A stretch of DNA of 10,232 bases, from NCBI GenBank assembly GCA_947456345.1, contig CANGQU010000007.1:1-10232 (forward strand), in the 5' to 3' direction. Under the pieces are notes generated by a model. That model was not told the DNA's origin. It worked only from the letters and a program-made list of their open reading frames with translations, and ran no database searches. This DNA comes from Alphaproteobacteria bacterium (GTDB lineage: Bacteria; Pseudomonadota; Alphaproteobacteria; SHNJ01). The position numbers and the translations under genes are program-made. Position 1 is the first letter of the stretch, and every line of letters starts with the position of its first letter. Positions 1 to 6,050 of the stretch are shown piece by piece.

Positions 1-678
1 GATATCATCAACGGCGGCGATGGTAACGACACGCTAAGCGGTGATGAAGGTTTAGACATCATTAATGGCGGCCTTGGTAATGATATCATCAACGGCGGCG
101 ATGGCAATGATACGCTAAGCGGCAATGATGGCATTGACCAGATTAGAGGCGGCGCCGGTGATGATACTATCAATTCTGGCGCTCTCAATGATTACTCTAT
201 TAATCAAGATGGCACTATCAACATACTGGGCGGCGCCTTTGGCGAGGACGGTAACGACACATTGAACGGCAGCGCCGGTAACAATTATATCGAAGGCGGT
301 GCAGGCAACGACACCATTAATGGCAACGACGGTAACGATTACTTGCTCGGTGGTGTCGGCGATGATTCTGTCGATGGTGCCGCGGGCAACGACATCATCG
401 ATGGCGGCGCAGGCAACGATTTCCTATTTGGTGGCGAGGGCAATGACACCATCAACACCGGTGCGGGTGATGATTACACTATCGGCAGCGATATCCTGCT
501 AGGCGGCGCATTCGGCGATGAAGGTAACGACATTTTGAACGGCGGAGACGGCAACAATTATATCGAAGGCGGCGAAGGCAACGATACAATCGACGGCGGC
601 GCGGGCAACGATGTTTTAGTTGCAGGCGCAGGCGTTGATCGATTGAATGGCGGTGCCGGGAATGATTTGCTGTTTGGC
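1..678 (+). repeat. Main RTX nonapeptide repeat array
   Basis: This stretch encodes nearly uninterrupted 27-base units coding for nonapeptides such as GGDGNDTLS and GGAGNDTIN. The first part also shows an 81-base (three-nonapeptide) period: bases 1-42 and 82-123 encode the same peptide and differ only at a few positions, mostly third codon bases. The array continues to the left of the window. These are protein-level calcium-binding repeats, not a CRISPR or a mobile repeat. Confidence 0.9.
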
Positions 679-1611
679 GCGCTGGAAGGTTCCAATGGTC
701 AGTTTGTTGGCGGTTCCGATGGCAATTGGACGGGCTGGGCTTTTTTTAGTAACACTGGTTCTATCAATTCCGAGATAAATGTAGGCGTTGGATCTTCTCC
801 CGTTACTGCAGGACCTTCCAATGCGAGCTATGTAGTCGCCCAACCTTTGAACGCCATCAAATACAACGACGTTTTCGACGGCGGTGCAGGTGATGATACG
901 TTGTTTGGTTCAGGAAGAAATGATGCCTTTATCTTTGATTTTGACAGCGGCAGATACCAAGGCGGCGTTGCCAATCAACTGGACGCTTCTATCATTGATC
1001 ACCCCCTGATTCAAAACATCGAGAAATTCGATTTAGGCGCTGGCGATGATTTACTCAGTTTGGTTAGTGACCGGTTCAGTTATACAGCTGACCCCTTTCA
1101 ACTTGCAGACGCAGTCAGTAACCCCTTTATTGACGTCGACGTATTTGCAGGTGAAGGCAACGACGTTATTTACACCTCGGGCGGCAGCGATGTTGTATTT
1201 GGTGAAGACGGCAATGATCTGATCGATGCGGGTGCCGGCAACGATTTTATTATTGGCGGCATGGGCACGGACGTTATGTTCGGCGGTGCAGGCAATGATA
1301 CATTTATTTACACCGACGCGGCCGAGGGGGCATCGAATGAATTGATACGGGATTTTATTGTCGGTGACACCGATTTTATTGATCGCTTGGTTCTTGATGA
1401 TATGCTTTTCGGCGTTAACCAAGACGGCTCGAACCTAGGTGATTTTCTACGCCTTGAGGAATCCGTGCCCGGCTCCACCATAGTCAAAGTGGACATCGAC
1501 GGTCTGGCTAATGGCGTCAATTTCATCGATTTGGTGCAGTTGAATAATGTCAACCACGACAACCTGGTCACTGTTTATAATGCTGCCAGCAATTCCGTGA
1601 CTATCGGCTAA
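1..1611 (+). CDS. RTX calcium-binding exoprotein/adhesin, C-terminal part (5' partial)
   Basis: Frame 1 is open from the first base to TAA at 1609-1611, giving 536 visible residues; the start lies outside the window. A TTG at 262 is only an internal codon, because typical repeats continue upstream of it. Seen: about 20 glycine/aspartate nonapeptides of the GGxGxDxhx type up to base 678, one more near 880-900, and a compact second block at 1147-1311. Two non-repeat stretches interrupt them (about 679-879 and 916-1146). The end (about 1282-1611) starts with GGAGNDTFIY and continues with RDF, LDDML and DFLRLEE segments, resembling the T1SS_VCA0849-type C-terminal secretion target. Known of the family: the repeats fold into a calcium-bound parallel beta-roll outside the cell, and the uncleaved C-terminus directs export. 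Inferred: this is the substrate of the exporter encoded downstream. Whether it is an adhesin, enzyme or S-layer-like protein cannot be told without the N-terminus. Confidence 0.93.
   Translation, partial: DIINGGDGNDTLSGDEGLDIINGGLGNDIINGGDGNDTLSGNDGIDQIRGGAGDDTINSGALNDYSINQDGTINILGGAFGEDGNDTLNGSAGNNYIEGGAGNDTINGNDGNDYLLGGVGDDSVDGAAGNDIIDGGAGNDFLFGGEGNDTINTGAGDDYTIGSDILLGGAFGDEGNDILNGGDGNNYIEGGEGNDTIDGGAGNDVLVAGAGVDRLNGGAGNDLLFGALEGSNGQFVGGSDGNWTGWAFFSNTGSINSEINVGVGSSPVTAGPSNASYVVAQPLNAIKYNDVFDGGAGDDTLFGSGRNDAFIFDFDSGRYQGGVANQLDASIIDHPLIQNIEKFDLGAGDDLLSLVSDRFSYTADPFQLADAVSNPFIDVDVFAGEGNDVIYTSGGSDVVFGEDGNDLIDAGAGNDFIIGGMGTDVMFGGAGNDTFIYTDAAEGASNELIRDFIVGDTDFIDRLVLDDMLFGVNQDGSNLGDFLRLEESVPGSTIVKVDIDGLANGVNFIDLVQLNNVNHDNLVTVYNAASNSVTIG
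148..597 (+). repeat. Higher-order duplication inside the RTX array
   Basis: Bases 148-324 and 430-597 encode two related modules of about 56-59 residues. Each runs from a GAGDD/GEGND repeat through TIN(S/T)GA, a degenerate non-calcium segment with DY, then LGGAFG, a GND repeat with LNG, then NNYIEGG and a final GNDTI repeat. A 20-base identity, aacaattatatcgaaggcgg, occurs at 280-299 and 553-572, 273 bases (91 codons) apart. The first module has about four extra residues in its middle. The unit therefore appears to have been copied as a multi-repeat block, not one nonapeptide at a time. Confidence 0.75.
1147..1311 (+). repeat. Second, C-terminal RTX repeat block
   Basis: Five to six nonapeptides (AGEGNDVIY, GEDGNDLID, AGAGNDFII, GGMGTDVMF, GGAGNDTFI) lie directly before the C-terminal secretion target domain. 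A short repeat block in this position is usual in type I secreted proteins, where calcium-driven folding outside the cell is thought to help pull the chain through. Confidence 0.85.
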
Positions 1612-1634
1612 AATTTTCTCTACCGAAACCTATC

Positions 1635-1665
1635 TAAGCACTGGGAAACCAGTGCTTATTTTTTT
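1635..1665 (+). terminator. Intrinsic terminator after the RTX gene
   Basis: A perfect 10-base-pair stem (left arm taagcactgg at 1635-1644, right arm ccagtgctta at 1649-1658) closes a GAAA tetraloop and is followed by seven T residues (1659-1665). It starts 23 bases after the RTX stop codon. It should end the RTX transcript and so separate expression of the abundant substrate from that of the exporter genes. Confidence 0.93.
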
Positions 1666-1667
1666 GC

Positions 1668-1684
1668 GTTCGCCTCTGGCGTAC
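1668..1684 (+). other. Small hairpin just after the terminator
   Basis: Arms 1668-1674 (gttcgcc) and 1678-1684 (ggcgtac) pair with one T-T mismatch around a TCT loop. No T-tract follows. It may be chance or part of a structured spacer. Confidence 0.3.
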
Positions 1685-1702
1685 TGTGGTAATTTTATTC
1701 TA

Positions 1703-1738
1703 GGCTTTGCCCCCAAGCATTGGGCAGGGGGCTAAACC
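1703..1738 (+). other. GC-rich bulged hairpin in the gap before the exporter
   Basis: The run GCCCCC at 1709-1714 pairs with GGGGGC at 1727-1732. The stem extends through TTT/AAA (1706-1708 with 1734-1736, T1733 bulged) and GG/CC (1703-1704 with 1737-1738, C1705 bulged). The loop is 12 bases. An alternative pairing of cccaa (1712-1716) with ttggg (1720-1724) competes with it. It lies about 23 bases upstream of the -10 element, in the -35 zone and above. Its role is unknown. Confidence 0.4.
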
Positions 1739-1760
1739 ATCTCGGCCCAGGCTTTGATTT

Positions 1761-1769
1761 TGCTATAAT
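1761..1769 (+). promoter_or_regulatory. Extended -10 promoter for the exporter operon
   Basis: TGCTATAAT at 1761-1769 matches the extended -10 consensus (TG, one base, TATAAT) exactly. No recognisable TTGACA-like -35 lies 16-18 bases upstream (around 1740-1747), which fits extended -10 promoters. Transcription would start near 1776, leaving a leader of only about 14 bases that consists almost entirely of the ribosome binding site. Confidence 0.65.
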
Positions 1770-1778
1770 AAAGGATCA

Positions 1779-1783
1779 AGAGG
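1779..1783 (+). promoter_or_regulatory. Ribosome binding site that decides the TTG start
   Basis: AGAGG at 1779-1783 lies six bases before TTG at 1790. An in-frame stop (TAA at 1769-1771) lies just upstream, and no ATG or GTG follows before the N-terminal domain begins, so this site fixes the start. Confidence 0.75.
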
Positions 1784-1789
1784 TGCCCC

Positions 1790-4000
1790 TTGGCCAACGA
1801 TGATTCGCAAAAACCACCCAACGGCGATGATGCCAAAGATATTGGTAACGAGCTTGGCGGCCGTTCCGTTTGGCGCGTAACACCATCCGTCAGCACTGCC
1901 GAGGATGTTTTACTCAACTGCCTCAGCTTGTTATGCAAATTGCTGGATCGACCGCAATCGCGCGAAGCACTGGCTGCTGGCCTGCCCTTGGCCGAGCAGG
2001 GGATGAGCCCGGCTTTGTTTATCCGCTCCGCCGCGCGTGCAGGGATTTCGTCGCGTTTAATGGTGCGAGATATTAGCAAAATTGCCCCGATGCTGTTACC
2101 CTGCGTATTGCTGCTGCGCGACCGCAAGGCTTGCATCTTGGTTGGAATTGGCGCGGATCAGGCACAGATCATGTTGCCGGAAACCGGCGGGGTGCAGCCG
2201 ATTGCTTTGGCTGAATTACAAGCGCTTTATACGAATTATGTTATTTTCGCCCGCCCGGAATTTCGTTTCGACAGCCGGGCCGAGGGGTTGGCAGTTGAAG
2301 AAAAAGCCGGTTGGTTCTGGGGCACGTTGCGCCGTTTCCGCACCATGTATGCCGAAGTGGCCTTTGCCTCGTTGATGATCAATCTCTTTGCTTTGGCAAG
2401 CCCCTTATTCGTGATGAATGTTTATGATCGGGTAATTCCGAATCACGCGATGGAAACATTATGGGTATTGGCGTCGGGTGCGGCGATTGTTTTCTGTTTT
2501 GATTTTATTATCCGCTCTTTACGCGCTTATTTTTTGGATTTAACTGGGCGGGGCGCTGACACGCTAATCTCCGCGCAATTGTTCGAACAATTGATGGGCA
2601 TGAAAATGTCGGTTCGCCCCCCTTCGGCTGGGGCATTGGCCGGGCATTTGCGGGAATTTGAACATTTGCGCGAATTTTATACCTCGGCCACGATGGTGAC
2701 CTTGGTCGATTTGCCGTTTTTGCTGTTATATATTTTGGTGATCGGCCTGATCGGCGGTTGGCTGGCGGTTGTGCCCTTGATTGCGGTGCCGTTGATTATG
2801 GGCGTGGCGTTCTACATGCAACGGCCATTGAACCGAATCATAAAAGAGACTTTCCGCGAGTCTTCACAAAAAAGTGCACTTTTGGTCGAGTCCATAACCG
2901 GGCTTGAAACCATCAAGAAAATGGGGGCCGAGGGTTATATGCAGCGGCTTTGGGAATCCTTTGTTGGTAAAACCGCCAAATCCGCAATGCATGCGCATTC
3001 ATTATCCTCTGCGGTGCTGAACTTTACGGTTTTTGCCAATTATATGGTCACGGTCGCTATGGTTGTGCTGGGCGCTTATCTAGTGGCGGATGGCGTTATT
3101 ACGACTGGCGCTTTGATTGCAGCGGTGATTCTGGCAGGACGGGCTACAGCACCGCTGGGTCAGATCGCCGGATTGCTGACACGATTTTATCAATCTAAAT
3201 CCGCGCTCGAAACCTTGGATGAATTTATGCACCTGCCGGTGGAACGCCCCGTCGGCAAAAGCTTTTTAAGCCGTACTTTTTTACGTGGCCAAATCGAATT
3301 CCGTAACGTAACGTTTCAATATCCTGGCCAGCGTAACAAAGCGTTGAATGCTTGTAATATCCGCATCGAGCCGGGCGAAAAAGTCGGCATTATCGGCCCC
3401 ATCGGTTCGGGCAAAACGACTTTGGAAAAGCTGATTTTGGCATTGTACGATCCGACCGAGGGATCTGTCACCATGGACGGCACCGACGTCCGGCAAATTG
3501 ATCCGGCCGATTTAAGACGCAATATTGGCGTCTGCCCCCAAGACGTATTTTTGTTTTACGGCACAATTAAGGACAATATTTTAATGGGCAGAAGCGGCGT
3601 CGAAGACCGCGCGCTATTAAACGCCGGAACCATCGCTGGGGTTACCGATTTCGTCCGCCATCATCCATTAGGTTATGATTTAAACATTGGCGAGCGGGGC
3701 GAGGGGTTATCGGGTGGCCAACGCCAATCCATCGCAGTTGCCCGCGCCTTGCTGTTGGATCCACCAATTCTGATTTTGGACGAACCTAGCAGTTCAATGG
3801 ACCCCGGATCGGAAAATCGTTTCAAGGCCCGTTTGCAACAAACCATCAAAGACAAAACCGTGATTGTTGTCACGCACCGCGCCTCGATGCTTAGCATTGT
3901 GGATCGGTTGATTGTGATGCATGAGGGCAAGGTGATGTTGGATGGGCCAAAGGATCAAGTGCTGGCTCAATTAAAAGACGGCGAAATGCGAACCAATTAA
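1790..4000 (+). CDS. Type I secretion ABC transporter (permease-ATPase, LapB/LssB type)
   Basis: This 736-residue inner-membrane exporter powers one-step secretion of unfolded RTX substrates. Seen, in order: a C39-peptidase-like N-terminal domain (about 36-150); a transmembrane domain with about six segments (roughly 188-210, 222-242, 302-321, 325-343, 410-432, 438-455); and a nucleotide-binding domain (about 500-730). The latter has Walker A GPIGSGKTT (536-544), Q-loop Gln584, signature LSGGQ (640-644), Walker B ending in Asp664-Glu665, and switch His696, so the ATPase looks complete. In the N-terminal domain the position expected for the catalytic Cys of true C39 peptidases appears to be Val40. 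As in LapB and HlyB relatives, it probably binds the substrate without cleaving a leader. The TTG start is supported by AGAGG six bases upstream and an in-frame stop at 1769. Its own promoter precedes it, and the fusion-protein gene follows after 9 bases. Confidence 0.95.
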   Translation: MANDDSQKPPNGDDAKDIGNELGGRSVWRVTPSVSTAEDVLLNCLSLLCKLLDRPQSREALAAGLPLAEQGMSPALFIRSAARAGISSRLMVRDISKIAPMLLPCVLLLRDRKACILVGIGADQAQIMLPETGGVQPIALAELQALYTNYVIFARPEFRFDSRAEGLAVEEKAGWFWGTLRRFRTMYAEVAFASLMINLFALASPLFVMNVYDRVIPNHAMETLWVLASGAAIVFCFDFIIRSLRAYFLDLTGRGADTLISAQLFEQLMGMKMSVRPPSAGALAGHLREFEHLREFYTSATMVTLVDLPFLLLYILVIGLIGGWLAVVPLIAVPLIMGVAFYMQRPLNRIIKETFRESSQKSALLVESITGLETIKKMGAEGYMQRLWESFVGKTAKSAMHAHSLSSAVLNFTVFANYMVTVAMVVLGAYLVADGVITTGALIAAVILAGRATAPLGQIAGLLTRFYQSKSALETLDEFMHLPVERPVGKSFLSRTFLRGQIEFRNVTFQYPGQRNKALNACNIRIEPGEKVGIIGPIGSGKTTLEKLILALYDPTEGSVTMDGTDVRQIDPADLRRNIGVCPQDVFLFYGTIKDNILMGRSGVEDRALLNAGTIAGVTDFVRHHPLGYDLNIGERGEGLSGGQRQSIAVARALLLDPPILILDEPSSSMDPGSENRFKARLQQTIKDKTVIVVTHRASMLSIVDRLIVMHEGKVMLDGPKDQVLAQLKDGEMRTN

Positions 4001-4003
4001 AGG
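3999..4003 (+). promoter_or_regulatory. Ribosome binding site overlapping the exporter stop codon
   Basis: AAAGG at 3999-4003 overlaps the end of the transporter TAA (3998-4000) and lies six bases before ATG 4010. This supports that start and suggests translational coupling of the two exporter subunits. Confidence 0.6.
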
Positions 4004-4009
4004 TCGGTT

Positions 4010-5356
4010 ATGTATAAACAAATCCTGCAGCAATATTTGCGTATTCACGAGGAAGAAACCGATTTCATGCCCGAACGCTTTGCGGCCTCGCATCGCGGCG
4101 CGCGCTTAGCTTCCCATATTCTGTTATTCGGCATCGGCGCATTCTTTTTGATTTTCTTTATTTGGGCGGCTTTCGCCAGCGTCGACGAAGTCACGCGCGG
4201 CCAAGGGAAAATCATCACCTCGAGCCATATGCAAACCATCTCCAACCTCGAGGGGGGGATTATCGATCAAATCCTGATCCGCGAGGGGCAGGCGGTGGAA
4301 AAAGGCCAAGTGCTTTTGATCATCACCAACAAATTGGCGGAGTCGGATTATAACGCGGCGCGCACAAAATATCTGAACATCCTGGCCTCGGTACAGCGTT
4401 TGGATGCGGAGTTTCGTGGCACGGCCCCGGTGTTTCCAGACGAAATTTTAAAAGAAACGCCTGACGCCGTCCGCAATGAAATGGCCCAATACCAGTCACG
4501 GCAATCTCAATTGCGCTCTAACCTGGATATTCTGCAATCGCAAGTCAGCCAAAAACAACAAGAATTATCTGAATACATTACCAGTGCCGAGAGCACGAAT
4601 CGCTCGCTCGAAGTCGCCAAGCAACAGCGCGAAATCGCTCAACGCGGCGTGCAACAGGGCGTTACCTCGCGCATGGAATTGTTATCGATCGAGCGGGAAA
4701 TAACCGAGCTGGAAAATCGCCTTAACCAGGCTCGCGCCGCTCAGCCGCGCGCCAGATCCGCAATTAACGAAGCGCAACAACGCATCGCGGATAAGCGGGC
4801 CTCTTTCCGCAGCGAAGTGTCGGGCGAGTTGACGCAGAAAAAAGCCGAATTATCTACCTTGGCCCAAACAATTACCGCCTCGCGTGACCGGGTGGCGCGG
4901 ACTGATGTGCGCTCGCCGGTCAAGGGCACGATCAAACAGCTCAAGGTTAATACCGTGGGGGGAGTCGTAAAGCCAGGCGAAGACTTGGTTGAAATCGTAC
5001 CCATCGACGACGAGCTTTTGGTCGAAGCGCGCATTCGTCCATCTGACATCGCCTTTATCCGCCCTGGCCAGGAAGCGATGGTAAAAATCACCGCCTATGA
5101 TTTTGCCATCTATGGCGGGCTCAAAGCCAAGGTCGAAGATATTTCCGCCGATACAATTGTGGACGAGCGGGGCGAGAGTTATTATCGCGTCCGCTTGCGC
5201 AGTTATGCCAACACGTTCAAAGGCAACCGTGAAACCTTGCCCATCATTCCGGGCATGACTACCCAAGTTGATGTTTTGACTGGACACAAGACGGTGTTGG
5301 AATATTTGCTCAAGCCCTTTATCAAGGCGCGCGAAAACGCGTTGTCGGAGCGTTAG
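4010..5356 (+). CDS. HlyD-family membrane fusion protein of the type I secretion system
   Basis: This 448-residue periplasmic adaptor links the ABC exporter to an outer-membrane channel. Seen: a short cytoplasmic N-terminus, one transmembrane helix (about 35-55), and a first lipoyl half with NLEGGII and REGQAVEKGQ (about 79-106). A long helical hairpin rich in Gln, Glu, Arg and Ser follows (about 107-295), then a second lipoyl half starting RSPVKGTI (301-308), a beta-barrel region, and a C-terminal PGM (414-416) with LEYLLKP (430-436) and ending ER. The PGM...TG...YLLKP...ER ending is typical of HlyD, LapC and PrtE proteins, whose usual length is 430-480 residues. The start ATG 4010 has AAAGG six bases upstream and follows the transporter by 9 bases. 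The stop lies 3 bases before the next gene. The subfamily fits a LapBC-like pair. No outer-membrane partner gene is adjacent. Confidence 0.95.
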   Translation: MYKQILQQYLRIHEEETDFMPERFAASHRGARLASHILLFGIGAFFLIFFIWAAFASVDEVTRGQGKIITSSHMQTISNLEGGIIDQILIREGQAVEKGQVLLIITNKLAESDYNAARTKYLNILASVQRLDAEFRGTAPVFPDEILKETPDAVRNEMAQYQSRQSQLRSNLDILQSQVSQKQQELSEYITSAESTNRSLEVAKQQREIAQRGVQQGVTSRMELLSIEREITELENRLNQARAAQPRARSAINEAQQRIADKRASFRSEVSGELTQKKAELSTLAQTITASRDRVARTDVRSPVKGTIKQLKVNTVGGVVKPGEDLVEIVPIDDELLVEARIRPSDIAFIRPGQEAMVKITAYDFAIYGGLKAKVEDISADTIVDERGESYYRVRLRSYANTFKGNRETLPIIPGMTTQVDVLTGHKTVLEYLLKPFIKARENALSER

Positions 5357-5359
5357 ATT

Positions 5360-6028
5360 ATGGAATCTGCTCCGCCTTTAAAACGCAGCTTGGCGCAGCA
5401 CGTCGCGCACAAGCTTAAGAACTATTTCATTGCCGGGATTTTGGTAACGGCGCCTGTTGGGTTGACGGTCTATATTGTATGGTCGGTATTGCGCTGGGTC
5501 GATGAGCAAATCGTGCCCTTGATTCCGGGTTATTTTCAGATCGATCAATATTTGCCGATTGAATTTCCCGGACTTGGCCTGATTATCGTCCTGTGCGGTT
5601 TAACCGTAATTGGCGCGGTGACGGCCAATTTCCTGGGCCAGTTTTTTGTGCGCATTGGCGACAAGGTATTCACCCGCACGCCAATTATCCGCAGCCTATA
5701 TGGCTTGTTGAAACAAAGCGCCGAAATGCTGTTTGGCGATAAACGCCAAGCCTTTCGCCAGGTGGTGCTGGTGCCCTATCCGACCGAACATAGCATGGTC
5801 ATCGGATTCATCACCGGTCCCACCCATCGCCACATCCGCGAGGCGGCCAGTAACGATTTGGTTGGCGTATTTGTCCCTTTCTCGCCGATACCGACCACCG
5901 GATTCTTGCTCTATTTCCGCCAAGAGCAAATTCGCCCATTACGCCTTAGTGTCGAGGAGGCGTGGAAATTGATTTTCTCAACCGGTTTGGTCACAAGCGA
6001 GCCCACCTCGGCCGCCAATCATCATTAA
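5360..6028 (+). CDS. DUF502 family membrane protein
   Basis: This 222-residue protein of unknown biochemical function belongs to the DUF502 family, whose plant relatives are the LIKE-COV proteins. Seen: two transmembrane segments (about 22-46 and 71-95), the family block LVTAPVGLTVYIVW (28-41), the region RTPIIRSLYGLLKQ (106-119), a VPYP motif (138-141), and VFVPFSPIPTTGFLL (170-184), which corresponds to the usual FVPTxPNPTSGF block with several substitutions. A VEEAWKLIFSTG segment (198-209) ends the conserved region. The first ATG, 3 bases after the fusion-protein stop, has GGAG at 5347-5350, nine bases upstream. Such tight spacing suggests co-transcription with the secretion genes, although the gene may belong historically with its neighbour recG. 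No enzymatic motif is visible, and a role in secretion is only a contextual guess. Confidence 0.9.
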   Translation: MESAPPLKRSLAQHVAHKLKNYFIAGILVTAPVGLTVYIVWSVLRWVDEQIVPLIPGYFQIDQYLPIEFPGLGLIIVLCGLTVIGAVTANFLGQFFVRIGDKVFTRTPIIRSLYGLLKQSAEMLFGDKRQAFRQVVLVPYPTEHSMVIGFITGPTHRHIREAASNDLVGVFVPFSPIPTTGFLLYFRQEQIRPLRLSVEEAWKLIFSTGLVTSEPTSAANHH

Positions 6029-6050
6029 TCAGGCTGAAATCAGCCTGATT
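6027..6050. terminator. Convergent hairpin spanning the stop codons of DUF502 gene and recG
   Basis: Left arm aatcaggctg (6027-6036) and right arm cagcctgatt (6041-6050) form a perfect 10-base-pair stem with an AAAT loop. The left arm includes the last two bases of the DUF502 stop TAA (6026-6028). The recG stop codon lies at 6042-6040. No T-tract follows on either strand, so this is at best an atypical bidirectional terminator or a 3'-end-protecting structure. Confidence 0.55.

Noticed and set aside
262..264. TTG at 262 as the start of the RTX gene
   Set aside because: The same frame is open to base 1 and already encodes typical RTX repeats, and there is no ribosome binding site before 262.
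1..678. Regular short direct repeats suggestive of a CRISPR or tandem DNA repeat
   Set aside because: The period is 27 bases in frame, with variable third codon positions and conserved GGxGxD peptides; there are no unique spacers between identical repeats.
1051..1422. Minus-strand open frame of 123 codons opposite the RTX gene
   Set aside because: It is antisense to clear RTX coding sequence, has no recognisable domain or ribosome binding site, and follows from the repetitive base composition.
1732..2136. Minus-strand frame of 134 codons over the exporter promoter and start
   Set aside because: It covers the strong promoter and ribosome binding site of the exporter and has no protein-like features of its own.
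4741..5287. Two overlapping minus-strand open frames (116 and 145 codons) opposite the fusion-protein gene
   Set aside because: Both lie within a fully supported HlyD-family gene, resemble no protein family and are in different frames from each other.
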